A stretch of DNA of 64,000 nucleotides from Zanthoxylum bungeanum (GCA_019454045.1 SKCR01038157.1:62001-126000), one strand, 5' to 3'. Shown: positions 35,591 to 48,500, numbered from the stretch's first letter. Notes: generated by a model from the letters alone, not told the origin. Made by a program: numbers and translations.

Positions 35591-35745
35591 GGGCGTGACT
35601 TGATAATGTACGGTTTAGAATCTATCCTTCAGGTCTTGGGTTCGAATCCAGGGGATGCGTTTCTTGTAAAAATCTGGAGCAGTCGGAGATTTTACCTGCT
35701 CCGTTTAAACCCAGATCAGATGGTTTGATGGAGGGGTTTTTAACG
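35591..35745 (+). repeat. tRNA-derived SINE, uninterrupted copy
   Basis: A box A-like GACTTGATAATGTA is followed about 45 bp later by box B GGGTTCGAATCC (35638-35649). After it come GCAGTCGGAGATTTTACCTG and GCTCCGTTTAAACCC, shared with the split copy at 13423-14735. Not an intact tRNA gene: no cloverleaf could be drawn. Confidence 0.7.
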
Positions 35746-36150
35746 TTTAATAATAATATTACATTCCTTAATATTACAGAAAAAGTAAACAAAGCCTTAT
35801 CCAAATGGATTTCAAGAAAGAAATGCTATTCATCCCTTTCTTGTGTTGGCCTTATTTCTCAGACAATGAGAACTACTCCAAGTGAAGAAGGGGTCTATCA
35901 TCATGCAAGAAGAAATTAAAAAGAATAGTGGATCAGCTGCTGGTCAATGAATAATGTAAAACAAGGGCTTCAAGTCTCAAGGAATTGCTAGCATAAAAGA
36001 AGCAGGAGTCTCTTGCAAATAAGTTCATTTTTGCTTTGAGTTTTGTATTTCTTTCTGAAACTTCTGCATTTACGGGATAGCTGTACACATGGAAGTTGCA
36101 TTGTTCTAAATATTGGTCTCGTCTCTTGTGATGATGTCAATGTCGTTTCT
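35746..36150. other. Spacer, nothing recognised
   Basis: Short AT-rich sequence between the SINE and the reversed UGT fragment, without a convincing exon. Confidence 0.45.
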
Positions 36151-36471
36151 GTTTAACTTCAATCCCACCTTCCGAACATTACAAACGTAGCTATCATCCA
36201 GGAATTGGTCAGCAAAGTATGGCGAGCACAACAAGAAAGGCCCCCCGTTGCTAACACCTTCCATGGTGGATTTCCAGCCACAATGGCAACGGAAGGGTGA
36301 CTAAGAACTTTTTTGCTGCGGTGCCCAATCGATCATCTGTCCTCGGGTGGCTACTCTGTCTTGAAATCCATCTGGGTATGCATCAGTAACATCATTCATT
36401 GGTAATATCTGGCCTTACAACCCATAAAAATGGACTGTTGCAGAGATCAAGTCCTAATGCGCTAATTCTTG
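36151..36471 (-). pseudogene. Reversed UGT fragment (PSPG region), decayed
   Basis: Its reverse complement aligns collinearly with about 38010-38330 of the adjacent UGT gene. Shared stretches include ATTTTTATGGGTTGT, AGGCCAGATATTACCAATGA and CCACCATGGAAGGTGT. About 13 bases before the CATTGTGGCTGG segment are deleted, which shifts the frame, and there is a one-base gain near 36318. No start or ends of a gene are present. It is a remnant of an inverted duplicate of the UGT exon 2, about 0.5 kb upstream of the UGT start. Confidence 0.88.
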
Positions 36472-36794
36472 ATATATATAACACATCTTACCTATTATTG
36501 CACATTTGTTCAAAATTATGTAGCATTTCAGAACAAAGAATCAACTAAAATATTTGCCTAGCTGCAACCATCCAGGCAAGATTGTATTTGATGAATCAAA
36601 TAAACCAAACTTAGCTTTAAATATTTGATGATTTAGGAAACTAATTTTGTTTCAGGGCAGTTGGTTTAACTATAAAAAAAAACAAGGGCAGATTTCAATT
36701 GACAAGAGTGTAAATCATGCATGAGAATGACATTAGATTTAAAACAAACATGAAAAACAACAGAGATCGATAAAACTGAAGCAGTCCTCCTAAG

Positions 36795-36802
36795 CATTAT
36801 AA
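36795..36802 (+). promoter_or_regulatory. Possible TATA box of the UGT gene
   Basis: CATTATAAAGAC about 235 bp upstream of the chosen ATG and 170 bp upstream of an earlier in-frame ATG (36966). Position is plausible; no other element supports it. Confidence 0.4.
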
Positions 36803-37031
36803 AGACAAGAGAGTAAACTGAGACTTGACAATCAAGTCAATAACAAAGGAACATAGTTTGGTAGATCCTCCCCTAGAATTTCAAATAAGCACCAATACAC
36901 AAGATGACACCATCTCAAGCATTGGCTCCTCAGTCCGTTCCTCTCGCGATTCCTATAAAAGTAGCATGAAATTGAACTCAGAAACTGCAATATCTGAATC
37001 TTCAAGGAATAAATTAAACCATAAACAAAAA

Positions 37032-38512
37032 ATGAGGGGACCACATGTTCTAGCCTTACCATATCCAGCACAAGGCCATGTGATTCCATTACTGGAGCTT
37101 TCACAATGCTTAGTTAAGCATGGCTTTAAAGTCACATTTGTCAACACAGACTATAATCACAAGCGGGTTGTGAATGCATTAGGCCAAAACAATTACATTG
37201 GGGATCAAATCAAACTGGTATCAATCCCGGATGGAATGGAACCCGGGGGAGATAGAAATGATATAGGTGCCGTAACCGAAGCAATTATTAAAGTCATGCC
37301 CTCGAAGCTGGAAGAGCTACTAGAAAAGATCAACAGACTAGAAGATGAGAAGGTTAGTTGTGTCATTGCTGATGGGAGTATGGGTTGGGCTATGTTAGTA
37401 GCAGAGAAGATGAAAATTCGGCGAGCTGCCTTTTGGCCTGCAGCAGCGGGACAACTGGCCTTGTCATTCAGCATTCCAAAGTTAATGGATGATGGCATTA
37501 TTAACAATGATGGTAGTTTTTTTTTTTTTTTTTTTTTTACTTTCTATACCAGTTTTATGCAAGTCATAGTTACTTAATCAACTGATGAATTTTTATTTTT
37601 TTTTTTAAAAAAACCTTATTCATTACAGGAATTCCAATAAAAAAACAGATGATTCAGTTGGCTCCCACCATGGCTACAATCCACAGTACAAAGTTGGTGT
37701 GGACATGTATTGGGGACATTGCTGCACAGAAAATTGTGTTTCATCATATGTTTAAAAACAATGATTATCTTGAAAAGGCAGAGTGGATGATCTGCAACTC
37801 AACATATGACGTTGAGGCTGCAGCATTCGCCTTGATTCCAGAACTTCTTCCAATAGGACCACTTTTGGCAAGCAACAGACTAGGAAATTCAGCAGGATTC
37901 TTCTGGCCAGAAGACTCAAATTGTTTGAAATGGCTTGACCAACAGCAACCAAACTCAGTCATTTATATTGCATTTGGCAGCTTCACCGTTTTCAACAAAA
38001 TCCAATTCCAGGAATTAGCGTTAGGGCTTGAACTCACCAACACGCCATTTTTATGGGTTGTGAGGCCAGATATTACCAATGATTCAAATGAGGCATACCC
38101 AAAAGGCTTTCAAGAAAGAGTAGCCACTCGCGGGCATATGGTGGGTTGGGCGCCCCAGCAAAAGGTTCTTAGCCACCCTTCAATTGCCTGTTTCTTGAGC
38201 CATTGTGGCTGGAATTCCACCATGGAAGGTGTAAGCAATGGGGTGCCATTCCTGTGCTGGCCATATTTTGCTGATCAGTTCCTGAATGAAAACTACATTT
38301 GTGATATTTGGAAGGTGGGGTTTAGGCTTAACAAAAACCAAAATGGGATTATCACAAAAGAAGAGATTAAGAACAAGGTGGATCAAGTGATTGGTGATCA
38401 AAACTTTAAAGCAAGTGCCTTGAAACTCAAGGCAAATATCTTGGATTGTGTCAGAGAAGATGGTCGATCCAACAAGACTCTCAAGAGCTTCATCGAATGG
38501 ATCAAAGCATAG
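37032..38512 (+). CDS. UDP-glycosyltransferase, UGT83A1-like
   Basis: Exons 37032-37512 and 37629-38512 (116-bp intron with a run of about 22 T) give 454 aa. Family 1 glycosyltransferases move a sugar from a UDP-sugar to small acceptors in the cytosol; the acceptor here is unknown. The catalytic His16 (PYPAQGHVIPL) and a candidate partner Asp114 (VIADGS) are present. The 44-residue PSPG donor-binding box spans residues about 334-377: it starts WAPQQKVLSH, contains HCGWNS, and ends with the Gln typical of UDP-glucose users. Length and the single intron after residue 160 fit plant UGTs. The start MRGPHVLALPYPAQGHV fits the family N-terminus. An in-frame ATG at 36966 would add 22 residues, and the frame stays open further upstream to 36825. 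Closest in memory to UGT83A1-like proteins of rosids. It appears intact. Confidence 0.9.
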
Positions 38513-38859
38513 ACACTTGTTTAAGCTACCTTTTATTGCAGTTTTTCCTTTCATATATATATTTTATAAATCGCTTTATTTTTATTTTTAAAAAAAAAAA
38601 AATTGGTCAGAATATCTCATACATACCATAACAATAAGAATTATCAAGTGTAGCCGTTTGAATTTTATAATGTGCAGACGCAGATTTTAGATAACTCAAG
38701 ATTCAAATCAAATCCCTTCATATTCTTTTTAAGAACTCTGGTTTTAGCTTTTTCAAAAAAAAAAAAAAAGGAACTCTGGTTTTAGCAGGTCCAGAAGTAC
38801 AAACAAATTATAAATTATAAATTATCATTGGGGGAGGGCAGGGAGCCGTAAGGCATTTA

Positions 38860-41500
38860 AAAAATTTATAAATTATAAATTCCTAATATTATCTCTAATA
38901 ACGGTAATAAAACGGTTATATTTAGGGGCATTTTTTGTATTAAAAAAATTCTAAAACTCTATAAATATGATTCATTTTTCATTATTTCAACACACCAAAT
39001 TCTCAACTCTCTCAATTCCTACAATTCTCTTATTCTCAATCTCAATTCAATTAGTTATTATCATTCGCAATTAGTCAATTTTTTTTATATTTTTTACTTA
39101 TTTCTTAAACGAAAAATGGCAAGCTCATCTGAGAACTTCATATCAAATATGCCAACCCAAGAGAGCGTCCCTAGTGTCGGTGCACAATCACGGAGAAGAG
39201 AAGTTAAGGCTCGTTTCTCGGATATTTTCAGAATTCATTTTCATTTAGAAAAATTAAACGATGACAGTTCAAGAGCGATTTGCAACTATTGTGGGGTTAC
39301 CTACAAATTTTCTGGTGGATACAGCAATATGATCAAGCACCTGGAAAGACATCATCCGATTGAACTTGGAATTGATGCGACGCAAACTCAAATGGCCAGG
39401 TACACATCATCTAGTAGATGTACGAGTGCTGTAGATTTATTTAAATATTCTGATGCAAAAAATAGAGAAGAATTTGCGAAATTAACTTGTATGTCACATC
39501 TTTCTTTAAGCTTTGGTGAAAAACTTAATTTTACTAATTACATACATAATGCTTTAAATCCTTCTGCATGTAGAATGACTCGAAACATAACAAAACATCA
39601 TATTTTAAAATTATATAAAGATGGTAAAATTATTTTAAACGAAATATTTAAAGAGATGAAATGTCGTATTTCTATATGTTTCGATATTTGGAGTGACCAT
39701 TGGCAAACACACTCATACATGGGTGTGACTTGTCATTGGATTGATACATCATTTACCATGCAAAAACGACTTATTGCATTTAGAGTTTTTGATTACCAAC
39801 ATACTGCACAAAATATTTATAGAATGATGAAGGTAATTTTTTATGAATATGGTTTAGTAGATAAAATTTTAACAATTGGATTTGATAATGCATCTGCAAA
39901 TACTGCATCCATCAATGATTTAAAATCCTTATGTCAACCAAATTTAGGGGCTCGATTTTTTCATATTCGTTGTACATGTCATGTCCTTAACTTATGTGTT
40001 CAAGACGGTCTAAAATTATTATCACCTTTCCCTGATCCTATTAAAATGACACTTAATTGTATTTGTCATATTCTCAAGTTAGGAGAGAATTGACGAAGTT
40101 TTGTAAAATAAATGGTATTAAACCTATTAAATTTTCAAGAGATGTTCCAACACGTTGGAATTCAACTTATTTTCTTTTATGTCAAGCATTTCAATACAAA
40201 GATGCATTATGTAGTTTTTTTTTCTCAACATGTTCAAAATGCCACACTTTATCCTAGTCAATGGGATATTTGTGAATTTTTTTTAGATATTTTAAGAGTT
40301 TTTAATGATGCTACTTTAGTTTTTAGCGGTGTTTATTATCCAACATCACATTTATTTCTTCTTGAAAGTTTGAATATTGTTGGTGCTCTCGATGAACATG
40401 CTGAAAGTAGCGATCCTAATGATATTGTTTTGTTAGAAGCCATTACTGTTATGAAGGTAAAATGATTGAATTATTTTAGAGACATTCATTTACTTTATCT
40501 TATTATTGCTGTTTTTTATCCTAAATTTAAATTAGAAGGTTTGAATGGTGCTTTACAAGCTTACTATGGTTATTTAGGAATATTAGATGAATTTGTTATT
40601 ATAAGAATAATGATGAAATTAAGAAATGATTTAATTGAGTTATTTAATGATTATATTGTAAGATATAACTTATGAACATTAGGTGAATCTAGTAGTAGCG
40701 AACCGGTAATTCAAACAAGACTTAGCGCAGGGGATCGTTGGTTATTGCAACGAAATAAAAAAGCTAGAGATACGACAACTAATAACCCCGAATTAGATAA
40801 TTATTTATCTACAAATTTCGAGTTTCCTACTGAAAGTTTAGTTAGTAAAAATTTTAAAATCCTTGACTGGTGGAACCGACATCAAAATATATATATCATG
40901 TTTTATCAATTATTGCTAAAGAGATATTGACAGCACCTATTTCCACCGTTGCGGTTGAGCAAGCCTTCAGCTTGGGAGGCAATATATTGGAAGCTAGACG
41001 ATCTTCATTACATCCAAGCACTCTAGAAGCAACAGCTTGTGTGAATGATTGGACTCGAGCTGATCTGAGACAACAAGAAGATGACCCCGATGATTTTGAA
41101 GATTTGTTCGATAATGCATCTGCAACAACAAGTGCAAGCGGAACCGGAGCTGAATGATCAACTGATAATGATGATTGATAATTATAAAATTATAAATTTA
41201 CAAAGGGGAAATATCTTAAAATTGTAATGGAACTACGTGAGCTTTGATTTCTCTCACCCCTGGAGGATACGTAGGCAACTTAAATTTTTAAAAATTTAAG
41301 CTCAAGCTCTTCAATGTAATAATTTTATTTATTTATTAATTATTTTAATTTATTTTCGAAATTTTTTTTAAAAAAAAAAAGGGTTCGAACAGAACCGGTC
41401 GGTTCCGGTTCGGTTCAAGGTTCCGATTCCACACTTGTGGAACCGAAAACCAGCCGGTTCCGGTTCGGAACTAACCGAACCGAACCACCGGCCGGGTCTA
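38860..41500 (+). mobile_element. hAT transposon copy 2 (same family as 1569-5106)
   Basis: The right end reads ...CCGGCCGGGTCTA at 41500, the same terminal repeat as copy 1. Homology to copy 1 begins near 38860. The left side lacks the GGTTCC-rich 5' end and a terminal repeat, and no duplicate of the right flank TGCGGTGG was found on the left. The copy is therefore 5'-truncated or rearranged. Sequence before 38860 (38838-38858, GGCAGGGAGCC) resembles the edge of the missing part. Confidence 0.85.
39116..41157 (+). pseudogene. Broken hAT transposase, copy 2
   Basis: The first open stretch 39116-40093 holds a BED-type zinc finger (CNYCGV...HLERHHP, about 39280-39360) and the hAT core (CFDIWSDHW near 39680; a [12 protein letters not shown] segment near 39980). 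A one-base loss near 40063 relative to copy 1 shifts the frame. Further lesions are the nine-T run at about 40215-40223, TGA near 40464, TGA at about 40673, and two extra bases in a TA run near 40893. The dimerisation region resumes in another frame ([15 protein letters not shown], then RRSSLHPS) to the stop at 41155-41157. Two of these lesions are shared with copy 1. Not functional. Confidence 0.92.
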
Positions 41501-43233
41501 TGCGGTGGGAGCTGAGCCGGGCCCAGTCAATTCTTAATTAGTGTGCATATTCTTATATGCCAGAATTTGTCATTTATCATTTAACTGACACACTAAGTAA
41601 TTGGTATCCTCGGATATATTATAATATAAAAACAATAAATTAAGACTTGAAAGAGCCATAACACAAAATTAATAAATTTGAAGAAGGCCAAAGCTTCACT
41701 TTAACTGAAACCCTTGTAATTTTTTTTTACCCCGAAAAAAATAAAGAGTAATACTAATAATTACTGCATTATAAAAATATAAATTTTTAGCCAGACAACA
41801 TTATTTTCCATCAAATATAAAGTAAAATTATAATATATTGATGCGAAACTACATGTAGACAGACTTTTCAATTTTCTTTTTTAATTTTTTTTTTCAAATT
41901 GAATTTTCAATAAATTTGTCACATGGCAGGCCTGAGTATAGTCCTTGTTATCACAGGATCCCTCCTCCATCGTGGCAGTTGGAAGACGGGGGTTGGTTGG
42001 CTAAAAATTTAAATTAAATTTTTTTTTTTTTTTTCTATTTTCCAGAATGGCCGCATTCTGATTTTTGCAAATGAAAATGCTAGCTGCAAGGGAAAAATAA
42101 AAATAAACTGCAATATTTCAATGTTCAATTTCATCCCTCACTGGCTGTTGGCTGTGAAAAAGCTGTCACCCCCTTCGCCCGTAATCATTCAAGCGGCAGA
42201 CATAAATTTAAAGGAAAAAAAATTAATCATTTCATATATCAGAAATAAAAAAATATAAATAAAAATAACTTGAAAGATACTTAATTTTTTTTAGGTAACA
42301 CCTCAAGGTTCTTGTAATAAATACACATTTATATTTGAATTCAATACATGATAATCAAGTCTTAAATCATTTGTTACCAAGTCACACTCTTTACGAGCAA
42401 AAAACTTAATTAATAAACGGTAAATAATAAAATACATGCTACTGTACAATATATTTAGATTTAATGATGAGCTAAATTTTACACTTGAGTTTTTTTTATA
42501 AATTTTAATCATTAATTATTGAATAATAATTTAAATATAATTAAATTTTAATTGTGTATTATTATTAAAACATGTGTCAGAAGATTACGAAAAATTTATC
42601 TTCTGTAAATTCAACACAATAACATATCCAAATTCCCATACAACCACGATAAATTATATTTTGGGAATGATAAATTCACATGTATATAATAATAATATTT
42701 TTATTTTCATAATTCAATATAATCCTCATCATTTGCAAGTGGTATATGTACATATAAGAAATTTGAGGCACGTTATAATTTTGATATTCATCCGTTGGTG
42801 GTGTACCCTTAACTCGATGAATCCAAAATCGATGATGAAAGTATTGATCAAGGTAATTGTAACTTCTATCTCCCTTTTCATTTTCCTTAACTTTCTGTCC
42901 CACCAAACAAAGTTATAATAACAAATTAAACAATCCATGCATAGACAAATTTTTAATATCTAAAACAAAAAGAAAACTCGTAATTTTTCATCGATTATCA
43001 AAAAAACAGACAAACAAATCAATATAAGGCTTACTGTAATAATACATTAGCATTAAAATTATGATATTGTGGGTTCTCATCAATAGTGGTACTATAATAA
43101 CCCCAATTTTAAATAAGGACCATTTGGACTTTTCCGATCTAACAATCTAAAAATTTGACTTTTCAAAATATGGACTAAATTGATACAAAATCAGAGTTTT
43201 GGGACAAAATTCTAATATTTTGTGGACTGAAAT
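41501..43233. other. AT-rich intergenic region, no gene seen
   Basis: Very AT-rich with short unrelated open frames on both strands, none resembling a known protein. No element ends were identified. Confidence 0.55.
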
Positions 43234-43845
43234 TAGGGATGGCAGAATCCCTAATGGGATGGGGACTCTCCCCAATTGGGGTGGCGACCGGGGATGAAAA
43301 ATTAAAAAAATTAATATCGGAGATAGGGTCAGGGAAAATTTAATATTCATTTCTTATTCGGGAAATCAGCAGAGATTAGATAAAATCTATATCTCATCTC
43401 CATTACTCATTTAAGTTTTTATTTATTTATTTTTAATTTTTTTAATAAATTATGAATAGTATAAGGATTTATAATGAAATAATTATATTTACATATAGTC
43501 ATTTTTAATTAGGGGTCCACCTTTTTTATTAGTTACGAACCAACAAAAAAGACATAAAATATGAATTCCAATATTTTATAAAAATTATGATTTATGTAAT
43601 AGATTATCAATTGTTTAAATATGTATGTCTGCTTTCTGAATATATTTTTGAATGACTTAAATTTATTATTTTTTAAATTATTTATTATTCATGATTCGGG
43701 TCCCCACAGTCACATGGGTCCTCATTTGTTATTCAGGGATTCACATCTCCTCTTCTGAAATAATTACAAGGGGAAGGTGAGGGGACATGGATATCTGAAG
43801 ATTATCGGGGATGTCAATCATCTCCTCTCTCCATTACCATCCCTA
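43234..43845. mobile_element. hAT-type MITE (TAGGGATGGCA family), 612 bp
   Basis: Ends TAGGGATGGCA and TACCATCCCTA are inverted. The flanks ACTGAAAT (43226-43233) and ACCGAAAT (43846-43853) form an 8-bp duplication with one change. Subterminal GGGGA/TCCCC clusters surround an AT-rich non-coding centre. Confidence 0.85.
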
Positions 43846-44399
43846 ACCGAAATGGAATTTTTTTGAAATTTTGGTAAACTTTGGCTGAAATTATAATTTA
43901 ACCAAAGTTTGGGGCTCAATGAAATTTTCCATATGATGATGCATGACACGTGGCACCATTGATGCGTGACATGTGGCCCAATTATATGCCGACACATGAC
44001 TTAATCAACATGTGCCACGTGGCATCACAAGATTATAAATTCAGTCTCTCATTCTCCTCTTTTATTTTTCAAAATGTTTTTTTCTCTCACAACTGCAACT
44101 TTGACGAGCTCCACCGCCGTCGTCGCGCCTCCGTTTGTTGAATGTGTCAGACCGCTAGGTATCCACCACCGCCAAATTTTCGACGACATCGAGAACACCA
44201 ACAACGAACGTCGAGAACGCCAACAACAAACGTCAGAATCAGCCTCAAGCACCGCGCGGAAGATAACGTGTTGAGCCGGACTTTTCTCCATTCGTCGATC
44301 GTTTCCTGCCGCCCGTTGTTGACACATTCGGCTAATGAGCTCTTCCCTAGCTAAGATCTTTATGATGCTACTGACTTTGCTCCGATTATACGTTATTTT
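43846..44399. other. Spacer with CACGTG motifs, no gene accepted
   Basis: GACACGTGGCACC near 43946 and GTGCCACGTGGCATC near 44012 resemble the G-box phrases of the LTRs at 22.7 kb and 25.1 kb, but no LTR end is visible here. Overlapping short frames at 44049-44354 are low-complexity and unrecognised. Confidence 0.4.
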
Positions 44400-45533
44400 T
44401 GTTAGGGTTGGTGCTCAAATCGTCAATTTTCTTATGTATTTCCCTGTAAATACTTATGTAACATTTTATTATGAATAAAATAAACAATTTCTATTATATA
44501 AAATCTTTTTTAATATGGTAAAGACGTAATTGACCTTAGAATGATTAGTTATGATACTGCTGCAAAAGCGTCGCAACTGACATTGAGTTGTATCATGACA
44601 TTGTCATTCTTAGACAGTTCCTGATCAAGATTTACACTGCTTGGTCAGTAAAGTAAAACCGTTGAGACTAGTACATATCGTATATTGGAATCTTGGATTC
44701 CAATGGTTTCTCAATGAACCATGAATCTTGGAGACACATATAGACGTGTAGGTGTTTATAGCGGATAAACATTGAACGACTCACCAAAGATTCTTAATGG
44801 ATGGTACACCAACGTCAATAAGAATTTTCTCGGGTTGAGTGAGCATAATGATTCTTTGATTTGAGATACCAATGTGGATATATGAGTTATCCTCCATACT
44901 TAGATGACAATCACGTCACCATCTATTTAGATCAGACCTCCACATGTTCGTTGGGTGTGGACTGATGCTCATGATATCATATGTGTGTCAATAAATAATC
45001 TGTCAGTTCTGTGTACAGAGCATAGGTATTCAATATGGAATTAGCAATCTATTAAACTCATGGGCATGTGGTACACTGTATAAATCAGTTCTAAGTGTTA
45101 TTTAGAGATTGCTAATAGAAACGTCGATATGATTATATTTATAGAGATTTGACGTTTATATCTATATCTCTAGAATAATCTGGATACCTGTGACGGAGGG
45201 ATTATACGTATACAATGACATCGACCTGTATGATTTAGAGAGTTTATCTGTGTTCATCATAATTTACGGGTGGGTAAATTATGGATATGAAATTGGATTT
45301 CGTAATAGATATGTCTGAACATAGAGAGTCTCACTAATGAAATATACTCGTAGAGCACTATGGAAACTTTTATGAATAATACTGATTATTTATAATTCAT
45401 TTAACGGTTAAACGAAAGATACACGCAAATGGAGCTTATGGTCATTTCCTAATTAATGTTTATTTGTATTTAATGAATAATTTTATAAAATACACATTAA
45501 TTAAATGTCAAATTGTGATATTTGACATATATC

Positions 45534-45588
<55 letters not shown>

Positions 45589-48500
45589 AATATTTAAAGT
45601 AAATATAATACATATATTTAAAATATTTCTATTTAAATAATTATTTAATTGTTAAATAATTAAAGTAATTAAAATATAAATATCTTAAGTTATGATTACT
45701 TTTGGAAGTGGCTTTATTTGATTAGTTTGACTTGTTGTAAATCATTAAATGTTGTAATGATCAAATATAACAAGTAAACTAACACTACAAGAAAATTCAG
45801 AATTAGAGACGGAAATTAGCGACGGAAAAATCCGTTTCAACATTTCGAAACGGAATAGCGACGGAATTGAAATGGATTACAGTATTTAAATATATCAGTG
45901 TTGAAAACGCTAGTCAAAAATTGATTTCCTTGTAATCTTGTAATTCAAGTAATCTTACAGCTTCAGTACAATGATTTTGGATATTTGCTTATGGAATTAG
46001 TTTCTTTTTAAACAAGCTTGGCATAATTAAATCAAGTAGAAGCAGCTTCAGTGTTTTGTCTTTACAATTTTCCCCAATGATTAGCTGTCAGATCCCACCA
46101 TGTTTTTTTATTTTTCAGATTCAGGCAAATTACTTGAGCTGTCTTGGACTGGAAAAGCACTTATTTCTCAAACATAGGCAAATATGAAATATGGTCAGAT
46201 GAATGAGCTTGCTTGCTGATCTGGCAATTGGCATTTTGCTTACAATTTTGTAAAAAAATTGCATGCCCATGTGGATTGTGATTATGATTTTAAACAATTT
46301 ATTCTCTTGTCGGTGGAAGGAGCTTTCTTAGTTTTTGCCACTTGCCTCTTTCATTATCAATTGTGAGAATGAGTTCTTGTTTGATGGAGTTGTGCACTCA
46401 AAAGCTATATCTGTTACATCGTGTTAATTTTCTTTGATTAATTGTGCTAAAAGCTATTGATCATTTTTGAAATTGGTTACTTTACTCGTATTATTATTTT
46501 TTCATGTCACCTCCAACCTCATCATCTCAAATAAGAAGATTAAAATTTTAATTTTTGTCTATTCCGACTATATTTTAAAAGCAAAATGAATATTTTCAAC
46601 ATTGGTTTATGCATTAGAAAAGGTCTGAATTCCTCTTGCATTCTGTCTGAAGAGGGTGAAGCTGAATTTTCTTGGGCAATTTGATAATATTGAGGTTGCT
46701 ACATTCATCCTTTTGCAGAAAAGGAAATTCCTGAAGAAGGTGATGTGCAAAGACAGATAATTAATGCAGGTGCTGACCATGTTCTACATTTAAGGTTTGA
46801 TATTCTTGATCTTGTTAGAATTTTGTTTTTCATCTTAACTTGCATATCATATAATTATGGCATAGGATGTTGTCTTTGAGATGCATTCTATGATTGGGTT
46901 TCTACTGTCCAACGTAAAGACATTTTCTCTTTCTATTATTTTTATGTAGCTTTCTCAAAGGTCATACTCATGCCACATGCATATTGTTTTTCATGTTTTG
47001 TGCAGGTGAGATTGCAGTTTCCAGTATGGAAGCTTAGTTGAAGAGGTGGATGGGCATACGGCTATTCTCTATCATAGGTTTCAGCTGGACTGGTTTCCAA
47101 TGTAATAGTCTCGTAATTCAATCATCTTGTTTATGCATTGTTCAACTTTGAACAGTCACTGTGGGTTTGGAAAAACTATACAAGGATCTATGGGATCTTA
47201 GCTTATATGTATTTTTTTTTATGTTGTATTTTTTTTAAACATTATATAATAAAATTTTTATTTTACTATTTGTTGTGTATATTTTATAATTTAATTAATA
47301 TATTTATTTTATAATTTTATGTACTAATATTAATAATATTGTTCCTAGGAAATTAGAAACGGAGCTTAGAGACGGACTTTCCGTTTCTAAATAGAGATTA
47401 GAGACGGAATAGAGACGGAATTATCCGTCGCTAAATAGAGACGGAAATTTCCGTCGCTAAATAGAGACGGAAATTTCCGTCGCTATATAGAGACGGAATA
47501 ATTTCCATCGCTAATATTAGCGACTGATGATATATTTCCGTCGCTATTTTTTTGCGACCAATGAAATAGAGACGGAATTTGTCCGTCGCTAATCCATCGC
47601 TAACTGTCCAGTAGCAACGGATTAGCGACAGATATTTCCGTCTCTATTTCACAGTTTTCTTGTAGTGTAACTTCAATTAAATGAAACAAAAAAATTATCT
47701 AGATATTATTTTTGGCTTCCTAAAATTCGGCCAAGGGTTAATTTGGGAGTATAAATTATTTTGTTTCATTTTTCATTCATTAGGTTAAGCCACCAAATAT
47801 TACAAAAGAAAAAGTTTGAGAGAAAAGTTGAAGAACAAAGAAATCATTAAGCAAAAGTTTGATTTTTGTAAGTATTTTCCAACTTTCTTCAACTAGAAAT
47901 TTGTTTCTATGTTTCTAGGCTTCAACATGTGTTGCTTAGAATTTTATCTACTCTTTAAGCATGTAATAAAATGGTTAGAAACTTGTATGAAGGATGTTTG
48001 CATGTATATGAATTAAAGTGAGCTTATAATTGGTTATTAAACTCTCTTTTGATTATCTGATAATCAAGTTGTCATTCTAGAGTTGTTAGGCCACTCATTG
48101 ATGACCTAGAATTGTTCTTGTGTTATTTCAAAGTGGTGAGACTTGTTTGGTGTTATGAAGATTGAATTAAAGTATTGAATTTGATTAATTTGGTGTAATT
48201 TGTCAATTTGAAGAAATTATAACATTAGGGTTCTTAACCCTTTTCAAATTTGGGGCTTTTCATATATGTGTTGTGTATTGATGTATATGTGATGTATATT
48301 AAATTTGGGATTGATTGGATTTGATCTTGACTTGTTTTGAACAAGATTGGATTAAATTGCAAAAGTTTAAAAATTCATGGCCTTCTCGACAATTTTGTCT
48401 TGTAGTGGGGGTTTTGTTGCAATTTATGTTTTCATGTATTGGACATGTTAAATACATCTTGGTAATTATTTGGAATCACTTAAAATTGTATTTGACAATT

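Noticed and set aside
35638..35649. A tRNA gene suggested by GGTTCGAATCC.
   Set aside because: No acceptor stem, anticodon arm or full cloverleaf can be drawn; the match to 13423-14735 shows a SINE.
36825..37031. UGT coding region beginning at 36825.
   Set aside because: The codon there is TTG, not ATG, and family proteins start near 37032; kept only as an open upstream extension.
42574..42918. A 114-codon frame in AT-rich sequence.
   Set aside because: Ile/Asn-rich composition expected of AT-rich DNA; no motif and an equally long frame on the other strand.
44049..44354. Three overlapping short frames that could be a small gene.
   Set aside because: Frames on both strands cover the same bases, with low complexity and no recognisable product.
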